Origin: Halovivax sp.
GTDB taxonomy: Archaea; Halobacteriota; Halobacteria; Halobacteriales; Natrialbaceae
DNA: 9,622 nt
Direction: 5' to 3'
Assembly: GCA_007135505.1 (NCBI GenBank)
Contig: SLIS01000230.1
Coordinates: 1-9,622, forward strand
A model generated the notes under the pieces. That model did not search any database. It worked only from the letters and a program-made list of their open reading frames with translations, and was not told where the DNA came from. How positions within the stretch are numbered: position 1 is the first letter of the stretch; each line of letters starts with the position of its first letter. Position numbers and translations under genes: made by a program. Below are positions 1-6,312 of this stretch, in pieces.

Positions 1-890
1 AAGGCCGCGCCGACGACGTTCGCGGCGTGGGCGTTGAAGCCAAGACTGCCGGCTTTAGCGCTGCCGACGAGGTTCTTCCGGGTGTTTGCCTCCACGATCC
101 CCTCGGCCGTCGTGTGGAAGCGCTCCTCGACGAGTTCGCCCGGAACGACGACGTCGGCGGTGACCGACCGGCCGCGCCCCTCGACGGCGTTGATGGCGGC
201 GGGCTTCTTGTCCGAACAGAGGTTCCCCGAGACGGCGACCAGTGACGCCGGCGTTTCGGCCTCGACGACCTCGCAGGCCTCACGAGTCGCGATCGTGGCC
301 ATGTTCATTCCCATCGCGTCCTTCGTGTCGTAGGCAAAGCGAAGGTAGACCGAATCCCCGACGACGTACGGTTCCACGCCGAGTAGTTCGCCGTGGCTGG
401 TCGTCGATTCGGCGGCGTCGGCCAGCGCGCCCTCGTTGGCCTCGACCCACTCGACGGTCTCTGCGGCCTCGGCGACGCCCTTGACCCTGAATACCGGCGC
501 GCGCGTCATCCCGTTCTTCGTGACCCGGGCGGTCGCGCCGTCCGAATCGCGGATGACCGAGAGTCCGCGGTTGACCGAGGCGACGAGCGCCCCCTCGGTC
601 GTCGCGAGCGGGAGGTAGTACTCGCCTCCGGCGGTACCACCGTCTACGAGCACGGGACCGGCGACGCCCATCGGAATCTGGGCACCACCGACGAGGTTCT
701 CGATGGCGGCGTCGGTCTCCTCCGCGGCGAATGCGTAGTCGCCGATCGTCTCCAGCTCGGTATCCGTTTCCGACTCGACGAGCCGCCTGCGGGCCGTCGC
801 CGCCGTCTCGTGGTCTGCGTGGTCCTCTAACTCGTGCAGTCGAAGGTCGCCGTCGCGGACGCGGTCGGCGAGGGTCTCGGGGTCGCTCAT
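1..890 (-). CDS. hmgA: 3-hydroxy-3-methylglutaryl-CoA reductase, class I (partial, C-terminus beyond window)
   Basis: Reduces HMG-CoA to mevalonate with NADPH, the committed step to the isoprenoid chains of archaeal membrane lipids. Translating the reverse strand from the ATG at 888-890 gives 296 codons without a stop, so the gene runs off position 1. Family members are about 400 residues, so roughly the last 100 are missing. Motifs seen: ENLVGG...PMGVAGPV (64-80), substrate/catalytic Glu99 in TTEGALVAS, NADP-binding DAMGMNMAT (191-199), SGNLCSDKKPAAIN (221-234) with catalytic Lys228, GRGRSV (238-243), and GSLGFNAHAAN (281-291). The GQD aspartate and the C-terminal catalytic histidine lie outside the window. 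This architecture, with DKKPAAIN, is the class I (statin-sensitive) type. The gene is divergent from the amidohydrolase, with 169 bases between them. A weak TATA-like TTAGGA sits 24-29 bases upstream on the minus strand, and a 14-bp palindrome lies between it and the start. The family call is very secure. Confidence 0.96.
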   Translation of the reverse strand, partial: MSDPETLADRVRDGDLRLHELEDHADHETAATARRRLVESETDTELETIGDYAFAAEETDAAIENLVGGAQIPMGVAGPVLVDGGTAGGEYYLPLATTEGALVASVNRGLSVIRDSDGATARVTKNGMTRAPVFRVKGVAEAAETVEWVEANEGALADAAESTTSHGELLGVEPYVVGDSVYLRFAYDTKDAMGMNMATIATREACEVVEAETPASLVAVSGNLCSDKKPAAINAVEGRGRSVTADVVVPGELVEERFHTTAEGIVEANTRKNLVGSAKAGSLGFNAHAANVVGAA

Positions 891-901
891 ACGTAGGCCG
901 A

Positions 902-915
902 GACGGGGCCCCGTC
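902..915. promoter_or_regulatory. 14-bp perfect palindrome in the hmgA promoter
   Basis: GACGGGGCCCCGTC reads identically on both strands. It lies 12-25 bases upstream of the hmgA ATG, directly downstream of the TATA-like position, which is where a repressor would block a leaderless archaeal transcript. A role as operator is inference. Chance is possible in GC-rich DNA, though 14 perfect positions are not common. Confidence 0.35.
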
Positions 916-1030
916 CTAACAGTTGCTGATTCGTCTCGCGCGGGTGCGGCAACTCCAGTCCACGGGCTATCCCGGGTCACCTGACTGGCCGACGACGCAA
1001 CCCCCTCGTGAGCGATCCACGACACAACCG

Positions 1031-1036
1031 TTTTGA
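1031..1036 (+). promoter_or_regulatory. TATA-like element of the amidohydrolase gene
   Basis: TTTTGA lies 24-29 bases upstream of the ATG at 1060, the spacing expected of a haloarchaeal TATA box for a short-leader or leaderless transcript. The match to TTTAWA is only partial. No better AT-rich element is visible in the 169-base gap to hmgA. Confidence 0.35.
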
Positions 1037-1050
1037 GGGTTGCACTCGGC

Positions 1051-1055
1051 GGTGA
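1051..1055 (+). promoter_or_regulatory. Ribosome binding site deciding the amidohydrolase start
   Basis: GGTGA, complementary to the archaeal 16S 3' end, sits four bases before the ATG at 1060. It favours that ATG over the in-frame TTG at 1033, which has no such signal. Confidence 0.45.
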
Positions 1056-1059
1056 GACC

Positions 1060-2664
1060 ATGACGGCCGCTGCCGACCTCGTCCTGCTCGATGGGGAGGT
1101 CCACACCCTCGCGGATCCGGACACTGACGCATCGTCACCGCTTGCGAACTACTCGGCCGACGCCGTCCACGAGGCGGTGGCGATCCGCGACGGGCGGATC
1201 GTCCGCGTCGGTCGAACGAACGAGATCGAGCATTTACGAGGCGTCGAAACCGAGGTCATCGACTGTAGCGGTCGGGTCGTCCTCCCGGGATTCGTCGACG
1301 CCCACACGCACATGGAGAACCAGGGATCGTACCTGGTTCACGCGGATCTGTCGTCGGCTGGCGACCTGTCCGCGGCCCTCGACGCGCTCTCGCGGCAGGC
1401 CGAGACCGACCGGGAGTGGATCCTCGGATTCGGCTACGACGAGAGCGAGTGGCCCGAGACGCGGTACCCGACCCGGAAGGACTTAGACGCCGTCAGCGAG
1501 GAGCGTCCGGTCGTCGCCATCCGGATCGACATGCACACGGCCTCGCTCAACTCGGTCGCGCTCGATCGGCTCGTGGGGGAGATGCCGGACCACGACGTCA
1601 GGACCGAGGGCGGCGAGCCGACCGGTGTCGTGGTCGAGGACGCGACGGAAGCCGTCTGGAACGCGATCGAGCCGGGGTACGAGGAGGCGCGCGAACTCGT
1701 CTCGGCCGCGATCGCTCACGCGAACTCGCTCGGTGTGACGGCGGTCCACGACAAGGTTCGCGACTCACATGCGCCCCGCGTGTATCGCGATCTCGAGCGG
1801 GTCGGCGAGCTCGACTGTCGGGTGCGAATCGACTACTGGAGCGATCACGTAGCGAGCGTGATCGACGCCGGGCTCCCGACGAACGCGGGAAGCGAGTTCG
1901 TCCAGACGGGCGCGATCAAGTCGTTCACCGACGGCAGCATCGGCGCCCGGACGGCGAAGCTGTTCGATCCATACGCGCCGGCCAGCGAGGACGCGTCGTC
2001 CACCGGAGACGATCCCGACGACGATCGCGGCCAGTGGGTCGTCGACCCCGACGAACTGCACTCGATCGCGGACGAGGCGGTCGCTCACGACTACCAGCTG
2101 ACCGTCCACGCGATCGGTGACGAGGCGATCGAGGAGACCGTCGAGGTCCTGGCCGAGACCGAAAACGCGGACGGTGCTCGTCACCGCATCGAGCACGTCG
2201 AACTCGCGACGGACGAGCAGCTAGAGCGAATGGCGGACGCCGGGCTGGTCGCCTCGATGCAACCGAACTTCCACCAGTGGGCCCAGCCGGGCGGCCTGTA
2301 CGACCAGCGCCTCGGCGAGACTCGGCGCAAACAGTCCAACCGACTCCGTGCCGTCCTCGACGCGAACATCCCGCTCGCGCTGGGTTCGGACTGCATGCCA
2401 CTCGACCCGCTGCTCGGCGTCCACCACGCCGTGAATGCACCCACGGAATCCCAGCGGCTCACCGTGACCGAAGCGCTGCGCGCGTACACGGTGGGTGGCG
2501 CCTACGCCGGGTTCGACGAGCATCGGCTGGGAACGATCGAGGTCGGCAAGTGCGCCGACATCGTGGTGCTGGATGCGTCGCCGTGGGACAACCGCGACCG
2601 AATCGACGAGATCGACGTCGAAACGACGATCGTCGACGGCGAGATCGTCTACGACGGATCGTAG
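1060..2664 (+). CDS. YtcJ-like amidohydrolase (amidohydrolase 3 family)
   Basis: A 534-residue, probably cytoplasmic metal-dependent hydrolase of the amidohydrolase superfamily. An N-terminal beta-sandwich segment (5-78) leads into a TIM barrel. Expected metal ligands are visible: His82 and His84 in GFVDAHTH, Lys287 in GAIKSFTDGSIG (likely carboxylated bridging lysine), His350 in TVHAIGD, His379 in HRIEHVEL, and Asp444 in LGSDCMP. The stretch GFGYDESEWPETRYPTRKDL (123-142), followed by IDMHTASLNS, is typical of the YtcJ subgroup, and the C-terminus closes with the usual GTIEVGKCADIVVLD (491-505). Length fits the family. An acidic Asp-rich loop at 308-324 and a short insert at 20-36 look like halophilic additions. 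The ATG at 1060 is preferred over a TTG at 1033 because of the GGTGA site. Members are annotated as amidohydrolases or N-substituted formamide deformylase-like enzymes; the substrate cannot be told from sequence, and the neighbours give no pathway. Family secure, function open. Confidence 0.9.
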   Translation: MTAAADLVLLDGEVHTLADPDTDASSPLANYSADAVHEAVAIRDGRIVRVGRTNEIEHLRGVETEVIDCSGRVVLPGFVDAHTHMENQGSYLVHADLSSAGDLSAALDALSRQAETDREWILGFGYDESEWPETRYPTRKDLDAVSEERPVVAIRIDMHTASLNSVALDRLVGEMPDHDVRTEGGEPTGVVVEDATEAVWNAIEPGYEEARELVSAAIAHANSLGVTAVHDKVRDSHAPRVYRDLERVGELDCRVRIDYWSDHVASVIDAGLPTNAGSEFVQTGAIKSFTDGSIGARTAKLFDPYAPASEDASSTGDDPDDDRGQWVVDPDELHSIADEAVAHDYQLTVHAIGDEAIEETVEVLAETENADGARHRIEHVELATDEQLERMADAGLVASMQPNFHQWAQPGGLYDQRLGETRRKQSNRLRAVLDANIPLALGSDCMPLDPLLGVHHAVNAPTESQRLTVTEALRAYTVGGAYAGFDEHRLGTIEVGKCADIVVLDASPWDNRDRIDEIDVETTIVDGEIVYDGS

Positions 2665-2717
2665 GATGTGACGTGGATTCGATTCGCCCGGACAGTCGCC
2701 TACCGCCTTCGGCATCG

Positions 2718-2723
2718 TTATAC
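2718..2723 (+). promoter_or_regulatory. TATA box of the epimerase gene
   Basis: TTATAC lies 24-29 bases upstream of the ATG at 2747, in otherwise GC-rich DNA. This is the standard position for a haloarchaeal leaderless transcript. It indicates that the epimerase has its own promoter although it follows the amidohydrolase in the same direction, and it supports the ATG at 2747 over the upstream TTG at 2735. Confidence 0.6.
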
Positions 2724-2746
2724 TTCCGCGTCGGTTGGCTCGCCAC

Positions 2747-3754
2747 ATGGATCACGCACTCGTCATCGGCGGGACGCGCTTCATCGGCCGTCACCTCGTC
2801 GAGGAACTGCTCGATCACGACTACGACGTCACGCTGTTCAATCGCGGCAACCACGAGAACCCGTTCGCCGACACCGCCGGAGTCGACCACGTCCGGGGCG
2901 ACCGGACCGACGACGGCGATCTGACCGACGCCGCCGCGGTCGACCCGGACGCGGTCTTCGACTGCGTCGCGTACTTCCCGCGGGACGTCCGTCAGGCGAC
3001 GACGGTCTTCGACGACGTGGAGGCCTACGTATACATCTCGAGCGGGGCCGCGTACGGCCGTGAGGAGCTACCGAAGCGCGAGGGAAAAACCCCGCTCCAT
3101 CCCTGCACGGACGAACAGGCGACCACGGACGAACCGGCAACTTACGGCCCGCGAAAGGCCGAGGGCGACCGGGCCGTCTTCGAGGCCGCCGAAGCCGGCG
3201 TCAACGCGATGAGCGTCAGACCCCCGATCGTCTACGGGCCCCACGACTACACGGAGCGATTGGACTACTGGATCGATCGCGTCCGACGGTTCGACCGCGT
3301 CGTCGTTCCCGGTGACGGGACCAACGTCTGGCACCGCGTCTTCGTCGAGGACGTCGCGAGCGGCATGCGAACCGTCGCCGAGGCGGGCGAACCCGGCGAG
3401 TCGTACAACGTCGGCGACGAGCGAATGGTTACGCTTCGCGGGATGGTCGAACTGATCGACGAGTCACTGGCCGCCGTCGATCCCGACCACGAGGCGGGCG
3501 TCGAGATCGTCACCGCCGGCGCTCGGGAACTCGCTGCGGCCGACCTCGACCTGACGGACTTCGTCCTCTATCGCGACCCGCCGCACATGCTCGCGACCGA
3601 CAAACTCGCTCGACTCGGCTGGGAGTCGACGCCGCTGTCGACCGCGATGGAGCGAGCCGTCGACGACCACCTGGAGTCCGATCGAACGGGCCGCGAGCAC
3701 GGGCCGGATCGCGCCGACGAGGAGCGCGTGCTGGGTGTCCTGGATACGCTTTGA
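2747..3754 (+). CDS. NAD-dependent epimerase/dehydratase (extended SDR family)
   Basis: A 335-residue NAD(P)-binding Rossmann protein, presumably cytoplasmic. The N-terminus HALVIGGTRFIGRHLVEELL (3-22) carries the glycine-rich loop as GGTRFIG, a variant shared with CSP41-like and related atypical SDRs rather than the plain TGxxGFIG. VTLFNRGN (28-35) ends the second strand, and the Arg suggests tolerance of NADP. Active-site candidates are Ser99 in YISSGAAYG and Tyr133/Lys137 in YGPRK, so the Ser-Tyr-Lys set is intact. RPPIVYGPHDY (158-168), WHRVFVEDVA (195-204) and YNVGDE (220-225) are the usual substrate-side landmarks of epimerases. The C-terminus (about 306-328) is a charged tail. A TTG start four codons upstream is less likely because the TATA box fits the ATG. 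The substrate is unknown; nucleotide sugar or another small metabolite is plausible. It is convergent with the sugar dehydrogenase gene, 68 bases away. Confidence 0.88.
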   Translation: MDHALVIGGTRFIGRHLVEELLDHDYDVTLFNRGNHENPFADTAGVDHVRGDRTDDGDLTDAAAVDPDAVFDCVAYFPRDVRQATTVFDDVEAYVYISSGAAYGREELPKREGKTPLHPCTDEQATTDEPATYGPRKAEGDRAVFEAAEAGVNAMSVRPPIVYGPHDYTERLDYWIDRVRRFDRVVVPGDGTNVWHRVFVEDVASGMRTVAEAGEPGESYNVGDERMVTLRGMVELIDESLAAVDPDHEAGVEIVTAGARELAAADLDLTDFVLYRDPPHMLATDKLARLGWESTPLSTAMERAVDDHLESDRTGREHGPDRADEERVLGVLDTL

Positions 3755-3762
3755 TCACCGTA

Positions 3763-3780
3763 CCGGACCAATCTGTCCGG
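3763..3780 (+). terminator. Hairpin between convergent genes, possible terminator
   Basis: CCGGAC-CAATCT-GTCCGG is a perfect 6-bp stem with a six-base loop, starting nine bases after the epimerase stop. It is followed by a modest pyrimidine-rich stretch (GGTTTCTTCGTTC) rather than a clean T run. Archaeal terminators depend mostly on T runs, so the role is tentative. Confidence 0.35.
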
Positions 3781-3819
3781 ATTGCGTGCGGTTTCTTCGT
3801 TCGCTACTCGCTCACGCGA

Positions 3820-3853
3820 CGTCTAGCTGTACCACATGTCGTCTAGCTGTACC
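3820..3853 (-). repeat. 14-bp direct repeat at the 3' end of the sugar dehydrogenase gene
   Basis: On the minus strand GGTACAGCTAGACG occurs twice (3853-3840 and 3833-3820), separated by ACATGT, a period of 20 bases. The first copy encodes VQLD of the dehydrogenase. The second is read in another frame and supplies the TAG stop codon (3823-3825). Confidence 0.8.
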
Positions 3854-4908
3854 CGCCGACCGGTCTCGGCGGACTCGTAGGCGGCTTCGATTACTGCGAG
3901 GTCGGCGACTCCGTCAGCCCCATCCGGTTCCGGATCGGTTCCGGTCAGCACGCAGTACGCGAAGTAGTCGAACTGCTCCCGGACTTCGTCGACCGGCTCG
4001 CCCGTGTACTCCATGCAGAGATCGCCGCTCTCGACGACGATGTCGTGGGGAACGATCCCACCGAAGGGTGACGCGATCGAGATCGCGCCGTCGGTTCCGA
4101 CGAGCTGGAGGCGGCTGTGGGGGTATGCATCGAAACTCGCCGTACACGAGGCGGTCGCGCCGGACGGGAACGTAAACTGGAACGCGACGTGCTCGTCGAC
4201 GGCGTCGAACGGCGGCCCGCTCGAGTGGGTGGTCGCGGAGACGTGCGTCGGATCCGCGCCGAGCAAGAATCGGGCCGTATTGAGCGGATAGATGCCGAGG
4301 TCGATGAGCGCGCCGCCACCGGACAGTTCCGGATCGAGGCGCCAGCTCCCCGAGCCGGCGTACGCGAGCAGCGAGTGCGAGAAACTACCGTGTAGCTGCA
4401 CGAAGTCGCCGATGGTGCCGTCGTCTACGAGTTCCCGCGTCCGTCGAACCGTCGGTTCCGTCTGGAGTCGGTAGGCGGTCATGAGCGTTACACCGGCGTC
4501 AGCACAGGCCTCGTGGATCGTTCGGGCACGGTCGGCAGATACCGAGAGCGGCTTCTCACAGAGGACGTGTTTGCGGTGGTCGGCCGCCGTGATGGCGTGG
4601 TCGTCGTGGGTCGCGTTTGGGGTCCCGACGTAGACGGCGTCGTACGCGTCCGTTCCGGCACCGTCCTCGAACTCCTCGTACCCGAGAACGTGTACCACGT
4701 CGTGCTCGTCCGCGAGCCGACTGGCGCGATCCGGCGACCCGCTCACGAAGACCGTCGGTTCACAGCGCGACTCTCCATCCAGGGCCGGCAACACTCGCTC
4801 GCGAACGAACCCCCCGAGCCCGACGATGGCGAGTCGGACGGTCCCGTCTCCCTCCTCCGTCTCCCAGTCCCGCCGCGTGAACGGTGACAGGCGTCGTTCG
4901 ATGCTCAT
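3823..4908 (-). CDS. gfo6: Gfo/Idh/MocA family dehydrogenase, D-xylose 1-dehydrogenase (NADP+)-like
   Basis: A 361-residue cytoplasmic oxidoreductase. It resembles the haloarchaeal Gfo6 enzymes that oxidise D-xylose to xylonolactone with NADP+, the first step of oxidative pentose degradation. The N-terminal motif MSIERRLSPFTRRDWE, Rossmann loop LAIVGLGGF (26-34), VGTPNATH (94-101), EKP (118-120, catalytic Lys119), MTAYRLQTEPTVRR (143-156), GSFSHSLL (174-181) and GGGALIDLGIYPLN (197-210) follow that subfamily closely from memory. The start is set at the ATG at 4906-4908 because family members begin M-x-IERRLS; the 21-residue extension to 4971 looks like noncoding DNA. A weak TATA-like TCTTTG lies 23-28 bases upstream. 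The C-terminal residues DMWYS arise from a local direct repeat. No xylonate dehydratase or other pentose gene is nearby, so another sugar substrate remains possible. Family certain, substrate likely but unproven. It is divergent from nadA. Confidence 0.85.
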   Translation of the reverse strand: MSIERRLSPFTRRDWETEEGDGTVRLAIVGLGGFVRERVLPALDGESRCEPTVFVSGSPDRASRLADEHDVVHVLGYEEFEDGAGTDAYDAVYVGTPNATHDDHAITAADHRKHVLCEKPLSVSADRARTIHEACADAGVTLMTAYRLQTEPTVRRTRELVDDGTIGDFVQLHGSFSHSLLAYAGSGSWRLDPELSGGGALIDLGIYPLNTARFLLGADPTHVSATTHSSGPPFDAVDEHVAFQFTFPSGATASCTASFDAYPHSRLQLVGTDGAISIASPFGGIVPHDIVVESGDLCMEYTGEPVDEVREQFDYFAYCVLTGTDPEPDGADGVADLAVIEAAYESAETGRRVQLDDMWYS

Positions 4909-4952
4909 GAGTATCGTTCGACGACCACGGCAAAGACGTTGGGTGACCATCG

Positions 4953-4984
4953 CCGGTTTGGACGCGGTCACAACCGGTGTTGTG
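4953..4984. promoter_or_regulatory. Nested inverted repeats upstream of the sugar dehydrogenase gene
   Basis: CACAAC-CGGT-GTTGTG (4969-4984) is a perfect 6+4+6 inverted repeat. It overlaps a second one, CCGGTT (4953-4958) with AACCGG (4972-4977). They lie 45-76 bases upstream of the gfo6 ATG, just outside the TATA-like element, where an archaeal activator or sugar-responsive regulator could bind. The regulatory role is inference. Confidence 0.35.
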
Positions 4985-5120
4985 CGTTGGCCACGACCAT
5001 CGGAGCGTCCGATCGAACGGTCGAACGACGAACGCGATCGTATCCGAAACCGCAGACCGAACGGAGCTGCCTCGTCTGCGTGCTAACTGTTTACACTATC
5101 TCCGTCGAAGCAACCGATTG

Positions 5121-5133
5121 AAGATAAAATCTT
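5121..5133. promoter_or_regulatory. Palindrome overlapping the likely nadA TATA box
   Basis: AAGAT-AAA-ATCTT is a perfect 5-bp inverted repeat around a three-base centre, 44-56 bases before the nadA ATG. Its middle, GATAAAAT, is the best TATA candidate, which would place transcription start near 5152 and give a short leader containing the GGTGG ribosome site. An operator for an NAD-responsive repressor is plausible but not shown. Confidence 0.45.
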
Positions 5134-5167
5134 TTCATAGGTGGGGTGTGAGTGACTGGTATCACCT

Positions 5168-5172
5168 GGTGG
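5168..5172 (+). promoter_or_regulatory. Ribosome binding site candidate for nadA
   Basis: GGTGG lies four bases before the ATG at 5177 and thirteen before the next in-frame ATG at 5186, so it favours the first. The match to the archaeal consensus is partial. Confidence 0.35.
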
Positions 5173-5176
5173 CGCC

Positions 5177-6310
5177 ATGGTAACGATGGAAACTGCGGAC
5201 ATCGAGACGGACCTGAGCCTGTTCAAGTACGACAACTTGGAGCAGCTCCCGGCCGAGTATCGAACGCTTTCGGAAGCCGAACGAACCCCACGCATCGAGG
5301 CGGCACTCGACGAGCTGGGCGACGACGTGGTCGTTCTCGGCCACAACTACCAGCGACGGGAGATCGTCGAGCACGCCGACTTCGTCGGCGACTCGTACGA
5401 ACTCTCGAAGCGGGCGGCCGAGGCCGACGCCGAGTACGTCATCTTCGGCGGCGTGACGTTCATGGCCGAGTCGGCCGACATCATCACCGACGACGACCAG
5501 ACGGTGATCCTGCCGAGCATGGAGGCCTCGTGCCCGATGGCGGGTATGGCGGAGGCCCTGCAGGTTGACGCCGCGTGGGCGGAGATCACGGCGGCGGCCC
5601 CCGAGGCCGACATCGTCCCGATCACGTACATGAACTCCTACGCCGATCTGAAGGCCTTCTGTGCGAGCCAGGGCGGGCTCGTCTGTACCTCCTCGAATGC
5701 CCACCGGGCCTTCGAGTGGGCGTTCGAACGTGGCGACAAAGTCCTCTTCCTGCCCGACAAGCACCTCGGCGAGAACACGGCCCACCGGCTGGGGATGGAA
5801 GAGTCGGTCGCCGAGTGGGATCCGTGGGATCCCGAGGGAAAGGACCCGAGCGAGGTCGCCGAAGCGGATATCATCTGCTGGGACGGGTACTGTCAGGTTC
5901 ACGAGCGCTTCCGCGAATCACACGTCGAGTCGATCCGCGCGGACCACTCCGACGCCAACGTAGTCGTCCACCCCGAGTGTCGTCGGGAGGTCGTCGAAGC
6001 CGCCGACGTCGTCGGCTCGACGAGTACGATCTGTGAGACGATCGAGACCGCCGATCCTGGGGAGACGTGGGCGATCGGTACGGAGATTCACCTCACCGAA
6101 CACCTCCAGCGCTGGCACCCCGAGGTCGAGGTGCTCCCGCTGTGTGGGGACGCCTGCATGGACTGCAACGCCATGCGCCAGATCGATCCCAACTACCTCA
6201 CGTGGGTGCTCGAGGAACTGGTCGACGGCCGCGAACGGAACGTGATCGCAGTCGCTCCCGAGGAGAAGGAACTCGCCGAGGTCGCGCTCGAGCGCATGCT
6301 GGAGGTCTGA
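5177..6310 (+). CDS. nadA: Quinolinate synthase NadA
   Basis: Condenses iminoaspartate, made by NadB, with dihydroxyacetone phosphate to give quinolinate for de novo NAD synthesis. It is a cytoplasmic [4Fe-4S] enzyme. The 377 residues carry VVVLGHNYQR (51-60), GDSYELSKRAAEADAEYVIF (71-90), GGVTFMAESADII (91-103), SMEASCPMA with cluster ligand Cys119, ITYMNSYADLKAFC (149-162), LPDKHLGENTA (192-202), VVHPECRREV with Cys268, GSTSTICETI (280-289) and CGDACMDCNAMRQI (323-336). By alignment to the E. coli CxxCxxC region, Cys330 is the third cluster ligand and Cys327 its CxxC partner. Length is slightly above the E. coli enzyme. The start could be three codons later (ATG at 5186), but the ribosome site favours 5177. 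It is followed after two bases by nadB. The call is secure. Confidence 0.97.
   Translation: MVTMETADIETDLSLFKYDNLEQLPAEYRTLSEAERTPRIEAALDELGDDVVVLGHNYQRREIVEHADFVGDSYELSKRAAEADAEYVIFGGVTFMAESADIITDDDQTVILPSMEASCPMAGMAEALQVDAAWAEITAAAPEADIVPITYMNSYADLKAFCASQGGLVCTSSNAHRAFEWAFERGDKVLFLPDKHLGENTAHRLGMEESVAEWDPWDPEGKDPSEVAEADIICWDGYCQVHERFRESHVESIRADHSDANVVVHPECRREVVEAADVVGSTSTICETIETADPGETWAIGTEIHLTEHLQRWHPEVEVLPLCGDACMDCNAMRQIDPNYLTWVLEELVDGRERNVIAVAPEEKELAEVALERMLEV
6301..6306 (+). promoter_or_regulatory. Strong ribosome binding site of nadB
   Basis: GGAGGT inside the last codons of nadA sits six bases before the nadB ATG at 6313. It is the best Shine-Dalgarno match in the window. It fixes the nadB start against an in-frame open stretch reaching back to 6067 inside nadA. 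Confidence 0.75.
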
Positions 6311-6312
6311 TC

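Larger units (their letters stand above)
4909..5176. promoter_or_regulatory. Divergent promoter region between gfo6-like gene and nadA
   Basis: This 268-base gap holds both promoters and no convincing coding sequence. Near the gfo6 side are nested inverted repeats at 4953-4984. From about 5081 the DNA becomes clearly more AT-rich, with TTTACACTA at 5090-5098 and the palindrome AAGATAAAATCTT at 5121-5133, which probably overlaps the nadA TATA box. A few CGAACG hexamers around 5014-5063 are probably chance. Confidence 0.6.

Noticed and set aside
393..830. Plus-strand open frame opposite hmgA
   Set aside because: It is antisense to a clear HMG-CoA reductase; the Arg-rich, low-complexity translation is typical of shadows in GC-rich coding DNA.
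997..1043. Imperfect inverted repeat GCAACCC ... GGGTTGC upstream of the amidohydrolase
   Set aside because: Only 7 bp of stem with a 33-base loop; it is likely chance in this sequence and too loose to call a regulatory site.
1033..1059. Nine-codon upstream extension of the amidohydrolase from a TTG
   Set aside because: The ATG at 1060 has a GGTGA site and a TATA-like element at the right distance; the extension adds no family sequence.
4909..4971. N-terminal extension of the sugar dehydrogenase to an ATG at 4971
   Set aside because: Homologues start at the equivalent of 4908 (MxIERRLS); the extra 21 residues look like translated promoter DNA.
5014..5063. Four CGAACG hexamers in the divergent gfo6-nadA region
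   Set aside because: Spacing is irregular and the hexamer is common in this GC-rich genome; no operator pattern emerges.
5163..5176. CACCTGGTG and GGCGCC around the nadA ribosome site as a regulatory hairpin
   Set aside because: The symmetric halves leave too short a loop for a stable RNA stem; no riboswitch-like structure is visible.
6067..6312. 82-codon in-frame extension of nadB back into nadA
   Set aside because: It overlaps the conserved nadA C-terminus, including the iron-sulfur cysteines, in another frame; the GGAGGT site fixes the start at 6313.
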